Assembly (NCBI GenBank): GCA_029239415.1
Contig: JAQZAY010000104.1
Span: 1 to 10,925 of the forward strand
Length of the DNA: 10,925 nucleotides
DNA from: Pseudomonas sp.
GTDB taxonomy: Bacteria > Pseudomonadota > Gammaproteobacteria > Pseudomonadales > Pseudomonadaceae
Direction: 5' to 3'
Shown here: in pieces, positions 1 to 6,612 of the stretch
Layout: each line of letters starts with the position of its first letter
Position numbering within the stretch: position 1 is the stretch's first letter
The notes under the pieces: model-generated
Database searches by the model: none
What the model saw: the letters and a program-made list of their open reading frames with translations, nothing else
Told to the model about the DNA's origin: nothing
Translations under genes and position numbers: made by a program

Positions 1-115
1 CAGCCTGACCGGCGGCTCCAACCGCATCGTCGAGCACCTGTCGAACGGCAAGCTCTGGCAGTGGGTGAACTGGCCGGCGATCAAGCGGGTGCTGGTGCAT
101 CTCATCAACCCCTGA
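1..115 (+). CDS. C-terminal fragment of an unrecognised gene (5' end outside window)
   Basis: An open frame whose first complete codon begins at base 2 encodes 37 residues and stops at TGA 113-115. Almost every codon ends in G or C, as in the clear genes of the window, so the frame is very likely real. The visible tail ends KRVLVHLINP and is rich in Trp and basic residues (LWQWVNWPAIKRV), which might be an amphipathic or membrane-associated C-terminus. No family can be named from so short a piece. No T-rich terminator follows directly; the stop is trailed by a REP-like region with GC-rich hairpins that could slow transcription or protect the mRNA end. Confidence 0.75.
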   Translation, partial: SLTGGSNRIVEHLSNGKLWQWVNWPAIKRVLVHLINP

Positions 116-150
116 ACGCAGCACGCCGCAGTGATACCGGTCATCGCCAT

Positions 151-207
151 GCAGGAGCGGCCCCTGCCGGAGCGCCGGACCGACCGCGATTGGGCCCGCC
201 GGGCCCA
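151..207. repeat. Degenerate REP-like element
   Basis: The stretch carries GCAGGAGCGGCCCCTGCCG (151-169) followed, after about 14 unrelated bases, by CCGCGATTGGGCCC and a hairpin TGGGCCC-GCC-GGGCCCA (191-207, 7-bp stem). The order GGAGCGG, then GCCG, CGCGATTGGGCC and a GGCC hairpin is the layout of the abundant Pseudomonas REP elements, and it matches the reverse complement of the better copy at 361-405. The inserted bases make this copy degenerate. It lies just after the stop of the first gene, a usual place for REPs. Confidence 0.55.
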
Positions 208-320
208 TGAAATCAGCGCACCCCCTGTGTCAGGTGCCTGCACCGATGCCGCCCGACTGGATCGAAAAGGCGTCAGTCTGTCAGATCGGCAGCAGGCACA
301 GGCGGTGAGTGTCTGCCCGC

Positions 321-405
321 CGCCTTGGTGCCGCGATCGCGGGTATGCACAGGTCATTGTGGGCCTTTCAGGCCCAATCGCGGCACGGGGGCGCTCCTAC
401 AGGGG
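321..405. repeat. Inverted pair of REP-like elements
   Basis: The right half (361-405) holds a perfect hairpin GGGCCT-TTC-AGGCCC (361-375), then CAATCGCGGCAC and GCGCTCCTACAGGGG, which is the core of Pseudomonas REP sequences. The left half holds GCCTTGGTGCCGCGATCGCGG in the opposite orientation. GTGCCGCGAT (328-337) and ATCGCGGCAC (377-386) are perfect 10-bp inverted repeats enclosing the small hairpin, so the unit can fold as one larger cruciform, as expected of a REP doublet. No transposase-like gene is nearby. Confidence 0.65.
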
Positions 406-440
406 GGCTAGGCTGACAGATCAAGAAATAGAGAAAGACA

Positions 441-468
441 AGGGCCCCTCAAAAAAAGGGGGAGCCCT
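441..468 (-). terminator. Rho-independent terminator of the chemoreceptor gene
   Basis: Bases 441-450 (AGGGCCCCTC) pair with 458-468 (GGGGGAGCCCT), with A463 bulged and a loop of seven A on the plus strand (seven U in the minus-strand transcript). The hairpin begins 11 bases past the stop codon of the chemoreceptor. On the minus strand it is followed by a T-rich tract (TGTCTTTCTCTATTTCTTG). Position, stem and tail fit intrinsic termination of the minus-strand gene. Confidence 0.8.
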
Positions 469-478
469 CACGCCGTCT

Positions 479-2119
479 TTACAGCTTGAAGCGTCGCACC
501 AGTTCGTTGAAGGACACCGCCAGGCGCGAGAGGTCCTGCGCCGAGGCGCTGGTCTGCTGCGCACCCGTCGCCGTCTGGGTCGACAGGTCCTGGATGTTGA
601 GCAGGTTGCGGTCCACTTCACGGGCCACGTTGGCCTGCTCCTCGCACGCGCTGGCGATCACCAGGTTGCGGTCGTTGATCTGGCCGATGCCGACCGCGAT
701 CTGCTCCAGCGCATCGCCCGTGGCGCGGGCCAGCGTCTGGGTGGTGGCCACCAGGGTCTGGCTCTTGCCCATGGCCACTACGGCCTGGTCGGAGCTGGCC
801 TGGACCGCGTTGATCATGCCTTCGATCTCGCCGGTGGACGCCTGGGTGCGTGCCGCCAGTGCCCGGACTTCGTCGGCCACCACCGCAAAACCACGACCCT
901 GCTCGCCCGCGCGGGCGGCTTCGATGGCGGCGTTGAGCGCCAGCAGGTTGGTCTGCTCGGCGATGCCGCGGATCACGTCCAACACCTTGCCGATGTCACG
1001 CAGCTGCGTGGCCAGTTGCTCGACGATGGTGGTCGAGGTGTCGATCTCGCGCGTGGCGTCATCGACCGCCGAGACGGCGTGACGGGCCTGGCCCAGGCCT
1101 TCGCCGGCCTGGGCGCTGGCGCCCCGCGAGGCTTCGGAGGTGGACATGGCGTTACGGGCGACTTCCTCGACCGCCGAGGTCATTTCGGTGACCGCCGTGG
1201 CCGCCTGCTGGATCTCGTCGTTCTGGCGCAGCAAGCCGCGGCTGCTGTCCTCGGTCACCGCGTTGAGCTCTTCGGCCGCCGAGGCCAGTTGATTGGACGC
1301 GTCGGCGATCTGCTGGATAGTGCTCTTCAGACTCTGCTGCATGTCGCCCAGGGCGTTGAGCAACTGGCCGGTCTCGTCGGCGGCCTCGCTGCGGACCTGT
1401 TGCGTCAGGTCGCCGCGAGCGATGGCCTGGGCGCTGACCACCGCCTGGGCGATGGGACGGCTGATCAGGCGGCTGATGAACAGGCCGAGTAGCATGGCCG
1501 CGATGAAGGCCAGGGCGATACCGATGTACAGCACCGTGGTCGCCGAGCGCTCGGTGACGCTGGCTTGTTGTCCACCCTCGGCGATCTGACGGTTGTTCGA
1601 CTCGACTATCACGGTGAGTTCGTCGAGGATGGTTCGGTAGCTCTGTTGAACGTCAGTGCCGATGATGCTCTGAGCAGTGTCGACATTGCCTGCCTGCAAC
1701 GCGGCGAGCACGCGCTGGATCTGCGCTTGATAGGCCGGCCAGTCGCGCTCCATGCGGTCGCCAGCGGCACGTTCGTCGTCCGCCAGGGGGGTGGTACGAT
1801 ACAAGGCGAAGGCCTTTTCGCTATCGGCCCGGTTGGCATCCATGCTCTGAATAAGCTGATCACGGCTCGCCTGCGGCGCGTTGGACGCGACGGCGTTGAT
1901 CAGTGCATACAAATCTCTTTGCTGCGCAATGGCCTTGCTCTCGGCCTCGGCGGTCTTGGACACCGATACCAGGTTGTTGGCGAAGACCGACCTGAGGCTT
2001 TCCGACAATTGGGAAATGCCGCGACTGCCGAGCACGCCCACCACGAGGGTGATGAGCGCGCACAGGCCAAAGGCGGCGATCAGTTTGGTAGAGAGTTTTG
2101 CATCGCGTAGCCAGTGCAT
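479..2119 (-). CDS. Methyl-accepting chemotaxis protein (4-helix-bundle sensor, HAMP, signalling domain)
   Basis: A 546-residue transmembrane chemoreceptor that would pass ligand binding in the periplasm to the CheA/CheW array. Transmembrane helix 1 spans about 11-31. A helical periplasmic domain of about 165 residues fits the four-helix-bundle sensor class. Transmembrane helix 2 is about 195-217 and a HAMP linker about 218-271, starting SRLISRPI. The rest is the cytoplasmic coiled coil. The conserved hairpin tip lies at about 385-422 and includes [20 protein letters not shown] and [13 protein letters not shown]. Alanine- and glutamine-rich flanks could carry methylation sites. The protein ends RRFKL and lacks a CheR-tethering pentapeptide. 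Its ligand cannot be told from sequence. The ATG at 2117-2119 is preceded by only a weak ribosome-binding site, but it places the Lys/Arg-flanked first membrane helix correctly. Expression is probably from the FliA-like promoter at 2192-2218. Confidence 0.95.
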   Translation of the reverse strand: MHWLRDAKLSTKLIAAFGLCALITLVVGVLGSRGISQLSESLRSVFANNLVSVSKTAEAESKAIAQQRDLYALINAVASNAPQASRDQLIQSMDANRADSEKAFALYRTTPLADDERAAGDRMERDWPAYQAQIQRVLAALQAGNVDTAQSIIGTDVQQSYRTILDELTVIVESNNRQIAEGGQQASVTERSATTVLYIGIALAFIAAMLLGLFISRLISRPIAQAVVSAQAIARGDLTQQVRSEAADETGQLLNALGDMQQSLKSTIQQIADASNQLASAAEELNAVTEDSSRGLLRQNDEIQQAATAVTEMTSAVEEVARNAMSTSEASRGASAQAGEGLGQARHAVSAVDDATREIDTSTTIVEQLATQLRDIGKVLDVIRGIAEQTNLLALNAAIEAARAGEQGRGFAVVADEVRALAARTQASTGEIEGMINAVQASSDQAVVAMGKSQTLVATTQTLARATGDALEQIAVGIGQINDRNLVIASACEEQANVAREVDRNLLNIQDLSTQTATGAQQTSASAQDLSRLAVSFNELVRRFKL

Positions 2120-2191
2120 GGAGGCATCCAGAAAAAGGGACCGAAAGAGAACGAGGCGCCACGGGTCAGAAAAACCCAGACATTCGCTCGG

Positions 2192-2218
2192 TTATCGGTC
2201 GTGCGCGACAGGCCTTGA
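2192..2218 (-). promoter_or_regulatory. Candidate sigma-28 (FliA) promoter of the chemoreceptor gene
   Basis: Read on the minus strand the site is TCAA (2218-2215), a 15-base spacer, then ACCGATAA (2199-2192). The FliA consensus is TAAA-N15-GCCGATAA, so 10 of 12 positions match and the spacer is exact. The predicted start of transcription is near 2185, leaving a leader of about 65 bases before the ATG at 2119. Chemoreceptor genes are typical FliA targets, which supports the call. It lies in the gap after the b561 gene. Confidence 0.6.
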
Positions 2219-2292
2219 GCGAAACGCGCACTTATTTTTCGTGCAGGGGGCCTCGTTCATCAGGTGGCCTCCCTCTGGGCTGCCCAGGCAGA

Positions 2293-2853
2293 TCACGGCG
2301 CTGAGCGCGAGCGCTCGGTCGACGAGGCACGCCCGGTCCGACCCGGCCACATCGCCCGCATCACCCCATCCCGCCGGACCAGCGCGTGCATCAGCGCGGC
2401 GCCCACGTGCACCAGGATCGTGGCGAACAGCAGATAGCCGGCCCAGCCATGGGCCTGGCGCAACACGGCATACAGCCGCAGGTCGTGCGGGGCGATCGCC
2501 GGCAGCCCCAGAGGCCGTGGATAATCGCCCGCCGAGAGCATCGCCCAGCCCAGCAGCGGCATGCCCAGCATCAAGGCGTACAAGGCCAGGTGCGAGGCCC
2601 CGGCCGCCCAGCGCTGCAACGGCGGCAGGTCGCGTGGCAGGGGCGGGTGCGGCAGGCTCAGGCGCAGCACGAGGCGCAGGACCACCAGCACCAGCAGCGC
2701 CAGCCCGGTGGCCTTGTGCAGCGTGACCAGGGTCGGGTGCCAGGGCGACAGGTTGCCGACCATGTTCACGCCGATGAACAGCATCGCCAGGATCAGCACG
2801 GCCATCAGCCAATGCACCGCTCGGCTCAGCGGATGAAAGGTGCTGGGGGTCAT
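2293..2853 (-). CDS. Cytochrome b561 (CybB-like di-heme membrane protein)
   Basis: A 186-residue integral membrane cytochrome b with four predicted helices, at about 11-33, 45-66, 86-108 and 133-157. Histidines at 14, 46, 135 and 149 sit where bacterial b561 proteins bind two b hemes; H14 falls in the family-typical RAVHWLMA context and H135 in RQAHGWAGY. Proteins of this family oxidise quinol in the inner membrane and can pass electrons to a periplasmic partner. The ATG (2851-2853) overlaps the stop of the peroxidase gene as ATGA and has a good AGGAG seven bases upstream, so the two genes are translationally coupled. The pairing suggests that the b561 serves the peroxidase, which is inference. 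The open frame runs far upstream through the peroxidase gene, but nothing before this ATG looks like protein of this family. Confidence 0.92.
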   Translation of the reverse strand: MTPSTFHPLSRAVHWLMAVLILAMLFIGVNMVGNLSPWHPTLVTLHKATGLALLVLVVLRLVLRLSLPHPPLPRDLPPLQRWAAGASHLALYALMLGMPLLGWAMLSAGDYPRPLGLPAIAPHDLRLYAVLRQAHGWAGYLLFATILVHVGAALMHALVRRDGVMRAMWPGRTGRASSTERSRSAP

Positions 2854-3896
2854 GGGCGTGCTCCTGTCTCGAGGCGTTCGCGGCTGCGGCGATTGAAGGA
2901 TTCGGCGTAGGCGGCCGAGCGGGCCGCGAGGATCGGATCGTCGGACGGTGCGATACCGGTCGGCAGGATCAAGGGGTCGAAGTTGAGGTCGCGGCAGGCA
3001 CCGTGTTCGGGCGCCTCGACCTGGTCGATGACCACGGTGCCGGCTTCGACCGTGCGCCGTTGCGCCGGCCAGGCCTGGGCCGGGTCGTCGATGGCATCGC
3101 CAGGCTCGGCCAGGGTGAGGCGCAAGGTCCAGCGCAGCGGGCCCTGCTTCACGCGGGCCTGGAGGTCGTGTTGCAGGTAGTCCGGGTCGGCGATGCCCGT
3201 GGGCAGCGCCTGAAACGGCATCTGCGGTTCGAGGCGCCAGCGCACCGGCTGCACCGCCCCTTGGTCGTTGATCAGGCGAAACGCATTGATGCTGTTGTAG
3301 GCGGTATTGGCGAAGCTGTCGCTGGGCGTGTACTGGGCCGCCCACTGGCGAAACGCGGCGCTTTCCGGGTGCGCTTGGGCGAAGGCCTTCTGCCGTGCCG
3401 GGTCGGGCTTGCCGGTGGTCGGGTCCGGTGTGTTCGCCAGCACCTGGTCGTAGAAGCCTTCCACGCTGTTGACGGCCAGCACCGGCGGGTTGTTCATGCC
3501 TGTGCGCCAGCGCTGCCCGTCGTCGGTGCTCAGTTGCAGGGCCAGGCTGCGCGTCGGTACGACGGCATCGGCGACATGGGGGTTGGCGCCACCGAGGGCG
3601 AAGCGGCCGATGACCGGCACGTGCGGTTGGCTGAAGACACGGGCGCGCGACAGCGAAGCGGCGAGCCCGGTGCTTTCGAAGTACCCGCTGACGCACAGGC
3701 CCTTGGCGTGGTTCTTGCGGTACCCCGGGTGATGCCCGGCCTGGGCCTCGAAGGTGTCGATGATGCGCTGCGGGGTCAGCGCCGGGGTGTCGATCCAGCC
3801 GGCGGCATAGGCGAAGCCGGCACCGGCCGAGGCCAGCAGCGCGGCGATGCCGAGCAGACGGAGGGCTTTGCGGCGCCCGTGCAGGGGAGGGGTCAT
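2850..3896 (-). CDS. Periplasmic catalase-like heme peroxidase (SrpA family)
   Basis: A 348-residue mini-catalase, much shorter than classical catalases of about 480 or more residues. An N-terminal export segment (about 13-32, after GRRKALR, which could be read as a twin-arginine motif) predicts export or inner-membrane anchoring on the periplasmic side. Catalase active-site features are present: RKNHAKGLCVSGYF (60-73) with the putative distal histidine H63, an asparagine in MNNPP (134-138), and R326-x3-Y330 in LAARSAAYAESF, matching the proximal heme-tyrosine motif. Members of this family act mainly as peroxidases that need an electron donor; here that donor may be the b561 whose start overlaps this stop. 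The gene is first in its operon and reads from the ECF-type promoter at 3928-3953, giving a leader of about 25 bases. The Shine-Dalgarno is weak (GAGA about 10 bases before ATG). Substrate and cofactor are inferred from family. Confidence 0.9.
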   Translation of the reverse strand: MTPPLHGRRKALRLLGIAALLASAGAGFAYAAGWIDTPALTPQRIIDTFEAQAGHHPGYRKNHAKGLCVSGYFESTGLAASLSRARVFSQPHVPVIGRFALGGANPHVADAVVPTRSLALQLSTDDGQRWRTGMNNPPVLAVNSVEGFYDQVLANTPDPTTGKPDPARQKAFAQAHPESAAFRQWAAQYTPSDSFANTAYNSINAFRLINDQGAVQPVRWRLEPQMPFQALPTGIADPDYLQHDLQARVKQGPLRWTLRLTLAEPGDAIDDPAQAWPAQRRTVEAGTVVIDQVEAPEHGACRDLNFDPLILPTGIAPSDDPILAARSAAYAESFNRRSRERLETGARP

Positions 3897-3927
3897 GCGC
3901 AGGTTCTCGTGAGGGGACAGCGGGTAC

Positions 3928-3953
3928 GACGCACGAGGAAAAATTCTATTCCC
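3928..3953 (-). promoter_or_regulatory. ECF-type promoter of the peroxidase/b561 operon
   Basis: On the minus strand: -35 GGGAAT (3953-3948), a 16-base spacer with a run of five T, and -10 CGTC (3931-3928). The form GGAAx-N16/17-CGTC is common to many ECF sigma factors. Transcription would start near 3921, about 25 bases before the ATG at 3896. The same two boxes with the same spacer occur on the other strand (3956-3981), so the adjacent sigma factor is the obvious reader of both. Confidence 0.8.
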
Positions 3954-3955
3954 GA

Positions 3956-3981
3956 GGGAATGCTTTCGTTCGCCAGACGTC
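3956..3981 (+). promoter_or_regulatory. ECF-type autoregulatory promoter of the sigma/anti-sigma operon
   Basis: On the plus strand: -35 GGGAAT (3956-3961), a 16-base spacer, and -10 CGTC (3978-3981). Its -35 is separated by only two bases from the -35 of the divergent peroxidase promoter, the two together making the palindrome ATTCCCGAGGGAAT (3948-3961). The predicted start near 3988 gives a leader of about 32 bases before ATG 4020. This also rules out an in-frame ATG at 3960, which overlaps the -35 box itself. Confidence 0.8.
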
Positions 3982-4019
3982 TGTTGTCAGTCTTTTCTGT
4001 CCGAGCCTCGAACCCGAAC

Positions 4020-4541
4020 ATGCATGACCTGGATGAACGTCAATGGCGCGACCTGCTCAACAGCCTGCGTCGCTTCGCGCTGTGGCTGGCTCGCGATACC
4101 AGCAGCGCCGACGACCTGGTGCAGGCGACCCTGGAGCGTGCCCTGAGCCGAGGCGCTCAGCAACGGGAGCGCGAGGGCCTGCGGCCGTGGTTGTTCACCA
4201 TCCTGTATCGCCTGTTCTTGGACGGCAAGCGCCGGGAGAAACGGCACGCCCGCTGGCTGGGTTGGATCGGCCTGAGCACCGCCAGCGAGGCGTCGCGCCA
4301 TGATGCGACCGAATCCAGCGTCTTCGCCCAGGCCGACCTGCAGGCCTTCGCCCGCTTGCCGGAGCAGCAGCGCGCCTTGCTGTTGCTGGTCAGCGTCGAG
4401 GGCTTGAGCTACAAGGAGGTCGCCCAGACCCTGGGCATCCCGATCGGCACGGTGATGTCGCGGCTGTCCCGTGCCCGTGCGGCGCTGCGCGAACTGACCG
4501 AAGAAACGCCTGCGCCGGTGGCGTTGCGGAGACTCAAATGA
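4020..4541 (+). CDS. ECF-family RNA polymerase sigma factor
   Basis: A 173-residue group IV sigma factor. Region 2 spans about 10-77 (SSADDLVQATLERAL at 28-42, then RPWLFTILYRLFLD at 55-68) and would bind core polymerase and the -10 element. Region 4 spans about 107-160 (LPEQQRALLLL, then a helix-turn-helix YKEVAQTLGIPIGTVMSRLS) and would read the -35 GGGAAT. A linker of about 30 residues joins them and there is no C-terminal extension. The frame is open far upstream, but the ATG at 4020 is chosen because an earlier ATG at 3960 lies inside the promoter and the protein from 4020 has the standard ECF N-terminus. No clear Shine-Dalgarno is seen. The stop overlaps the anti-sigma start as ATGA. 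Divergence from a catalase-like gene and b561 points to an oxidative or envelope stress role. The exact ECF group cannot be fixed by eye. Confidence 0.93.
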   Translation: MHDLDERQWRDLLNSLRRFALWLARDTSSADDLVQATLERALSRGAQQREREGLRPWLFTILYRLFLDGKRREKRHARWLGWIGLSTASEASRHDATESSVFAQADLQAFARLPEQQRALLLLVSVEGLSYKEVAQTLGIPIGTVMSRLSRARAALRELTEETPAPVALRRLK

Positions 4542-5290
4542 TTTTTTCGGCCCCCAGCGAACATGAGCTGCATGCCTACGTCGATGATCGCCTCGACCCG
4601 GCGCGGCGCGCGCAGATCACCACCTGGCTGGCTTCGCATCCCCAGGAGCAGGCCATGGTCGACGGCTGGCGCGACGATGCCCGGCGTCTGCGCGCGGCCC
4701 TGGCCGGCGGGTACGACGCGCGCGACGATGCCGGGCCATCGCTGGCGGCCGTGCGACAGCGGGTGGTCATGCGCCGCCGACGCCACCTGGCCATGGCGGC
4801 CGTTCTGTTGCTGACGCTGGGGCTGGGCAGCCTGGGCGGCTGGCAGGCGCGCGAAGCCACCTGGCTGGCCAATACACCGCCGATGGCGGACGCCGTGCAG
4901 GCCCACCGGCTGTTCGCCGACACCGCGTCCCTGGACATCCAGGCCCGCGAACCGGCTCGCCTGCGTGCCTGGCTCGCCCAGCACTTCACCCAGGTCGGCA
5001 CCCTGCCGGACCTGGCCGGGCAGGGCTTGGTCCCGGTCGGGGCGCGCCTGCTCGCCAACGAGAACGGGCCGGCGGCCTTGCTGGTCTATGAAGATGCCCA
5101 GGGCGGCCGCCTGAGCGTGTTTCTCCGCGCGCCGGGTCGGCACTTCGGCCACATGGCCAGCGGGCAACGGCGCGAAGGGGTGCTCGAGGCGCGTTACTGG
5201 GCCCACGGTGCCTACAACTTCGCCGTGGTCGGCCCCGCGCAGGACACGCAAGGCGAGCGCCTGGAGCAGGCGCTGCGCACGGCGTTGTAG
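4538..5290 (+). CDS. Membrane-anchored anti-sigma factor
   Basis: A 250-residue single-pass membrane protein directly after, and overlapping by ATGA, the ECF sigma gene; a GGAG lies six bases before its ATG. The cytoplasmic N-terminus (1-82) begins with a short helical domain, SEHELHAYVDDRLDPARR (7-24), resembling the sigma-binding helices of ECF anti-sigma factors. It ends in a basic stretch, MRRRRH (78-83), before one membrane helix at about 84-102. About 148 residues then follow, presumably periplasmic, with no recognised domain. There is no cysteine anywhere in the protein, so it is not a zinc/redox ZAS-type factor and must sense its signal otherwise, for example through the periplasmic domain or by proteolysis. 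Role inferred from position and architecture. Confidence 0.87.
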   Translation: MIFSAPSEHELHAYVDDRLDPARRAQITTWLASHPQEQAMVDGWRDDARRLRAALAGGYDARDDAGPSLAAVRQRVVMRRRRHLAMAAVLLLTLGLGSLGGWQAREATWLANTPPMADAVQAHRLFADTASLDIQAREPARLRAWLAQHFTQVGTLPDLAGQGLVPVGARLLANENGPAALLVYEDAQGGRLSVFLRAPGRHFGHMASGQRREGVLEARYWAHGAYNFAVVGPAQDTQGERLEQALRTAL

Positions 5291-5490
5291 TGGCGTCACC
5301 GAGGCGCGCCTTCGATCAGGAAAGTGGCAGGACATTGCTGAAATTTTCTCAGTAACGCATGAAACACCCCTCGGCTAATCAATCGACCAGGCGCCGGTCA
5401 TCATGGCCTGCGCTCGTCTTCATGGCGGGCCCGTCGGCCGGATGCCAAGCGCCCGACCGTTCCTGATCGATTCAGAAGAGGGCTTCACCG

Positions 5491-6612
5491 ATGTCTTCAA
5501 CGCTCACACCCATCGCACACGCGCTGTCGCAGGCCGCCCGGCCGCCCATCCGATGGGCCGCGCTCGGCGTCCTGCTGGCGTCTCTGGGGCTGGTCCTGCT
5601 GCCTGCACGTCAGGCCGCGGCCGCATCCACGACGCCTGTATCGACCCAGCCCACAGGGGCGAACAACTTCTACGCCAGCGAGCGCGTCGTCATCCAGTCC
5701 GTGACGTTCCAGAACCAATACGGCATGCGTATCGCAGCCAAGCTGGTCATCCCGAAGCAGCGGGAGGGCGATCAGCGCTCGCCGGCGATCGTCGTCGGCC
5801 ATCCCATGGGAGCGGTCAAGGAGCAGAGTGCGCTGTTGTACGCGCAGAAGCTGGCCGAACAGGGCTTCGTGACCCTGGCCATCGACCTGCCGTTCTGGGG
5901 GGAGAGCGAAGGCACGCCGCGCAACCTGGTCGCGCCGGAGCTCTACACCGAAGCGTTCAGTGCGGCGGTCGACTACCTGGGGACGCGCCCCTTCGTCGAC
6001 CGCGAGCGGATCGGTGCCCTGGGCATCTGCGGCAGCGGCGGGTTCGCCATCAGCGCTGCCAAGATCGACCCGCGGCTGAAGGCGATCGCCACGGTGAGCC
6101 TCTACGACATGGGTACGGTCACCCGCCAGGGCCTGAACCAGTCGGTGACACCGGCGCAGCGCAACGCCTTGCTCGCCCAGGCAGCCGAACAGCGCTACCA
6201 GGAATACACCACCGGGCAGGATATCTTCCTCAATTATCTACCGGAACGGCCCACCGCCCAGACCGATGCCGTCACCCGCGAATTCTGGGACTTCTACCGC
6301 ACGTCACGGGGCGCCGTCGTGCCCGAAGGGCGCACCTTGGAGCAGACCCAGAACCGCAGGCTCAGCAGCGAAGTGCGCTTCATGAACTTCTACCCGCTCG
6401 TCGACATCGAGACGATCTCGCCGCGCCCCTTGCTGTTCATCACCGGGGATCAGGCCCATTCGCGCGAATTCAGCGAGCAGGCCTATGCACGGGCGATCGA
6501 GCCGAAGACGCTGCATTACGTCAAGGGCGCCGGGCATGTGGACCTGTACGACCGGGTCGATCTGATCCCTTGGGACACGTTGAACCGGTTCTACCGACAG
6601 AGCCTGAAGTAA
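5491..6612 (+). CDS. Secreted alpha/beta hydrolase, dienelactone-hydrolase-like/YcjY-like
   Basis: A 373-residue alpha/beta hydrolase with an N-terminal signal peptide: RPPIR, a hydrophobic stretch at about 22-38, and likely cleavage around ARQAAAA-S near 45. The mature domain shows an oxyanion-type loop GHPMG (103-107), a nucleophile elbow LGICGSGGF (177-185), an acid in ITGDQAHS (D320) and a histidine in GAGHVDLYD (H349). The elbow fits G-x-C-x-x-G as in dienelactone-hydrolase relatives, so Cys180 is the likely nucleophile, though Ser182 is close. Substrate is unknown. The ATG has AGAGGG about eight bases upstream. The 200-bp gap after the anti-sigma gene contains no copy of GGGAAT-N16-CGTC, so membership in the stress regulon is not supported. 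Transcription probably ends at the hairpin at 6636-6668. Confidence 0.88.
   Translation: MSSTLTPIAHALSQAARPPIRWAALGVLLASLGLVLLPARQAAAASTTPVSTQPTGANNFYASERVVIQSVTFQNQYGMRIAAKLVIPKQREGDQRSPAIVVGHPMGAVKEQSALLYAQKLAEQGFVTLAIDLPFWGESEGTPRNLVAPELYTEAFSAAVDYLGTRPFVDRERIGALGICGSGGFAISAAKIDPRLKAIATVSLYDMGTVTRQGLNQSVTPAQRNALLAQAAEQRYQEYTTGQDIFLNYLPERPTAQTDAVTREFWDFYRTSRGAVVPEGRTLEQTQNRRLSSEVRFMNFYPLVDIETISPRPLLFITGDQAHSREFSEQAYARAIEPKTLHYVKGAGHVDLYDRVDLIPWDTLNRFYRQSLK

Noticed and set aside
131..1492. Open frame of 453 codons on the plus strand across the chemoreceptor gene.
   Set aside because: It is antisense to a clear chemoreceptor, its product is low-complexity Gly/Ala/Arg/Gln-rich with no known domain, and long antisense frames are expected at this GC content. 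The part before 479 merely reads through REP DNA.
2854..3696. Upstream extension of the b561 frame by 281 codons on the minus strand.
   Set aside because: It overlaps the peroxidase gene in another frame and gives Arg/Pro-rich sequence. The b561 homology begins right at the ATG at 2853, which has a good ribosome-binding site.
3003..4019. Upstream extension of the sigma-factor frame by 339 codons, including an ATG at 3960.
   Set aside because: Most of it is antisense to the peroxidase, and the ATG at 3960 falls inside the -35 element and ahead of the predicted transcript start.
5325..5339. Sigma-54-like promoter TGGCAGG-N3-TTGCT ahead of the hydrolase.
   Set aside because: The GG and GC elements are separated by 9 bases instead of the required 10, and the -24 box has a mismatch, so it is probably chance.
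5359..5466. 35-codon ORF on the plus strand before the hydrolase, with a hydrophobic stretch and a lipobox-like SAGC.
   Set aside because: No ribosome-binding site precedes its ATG, the hydrophobic part is short, and the lipobox lacks the usual leucine. Conservation would be needed to support it.
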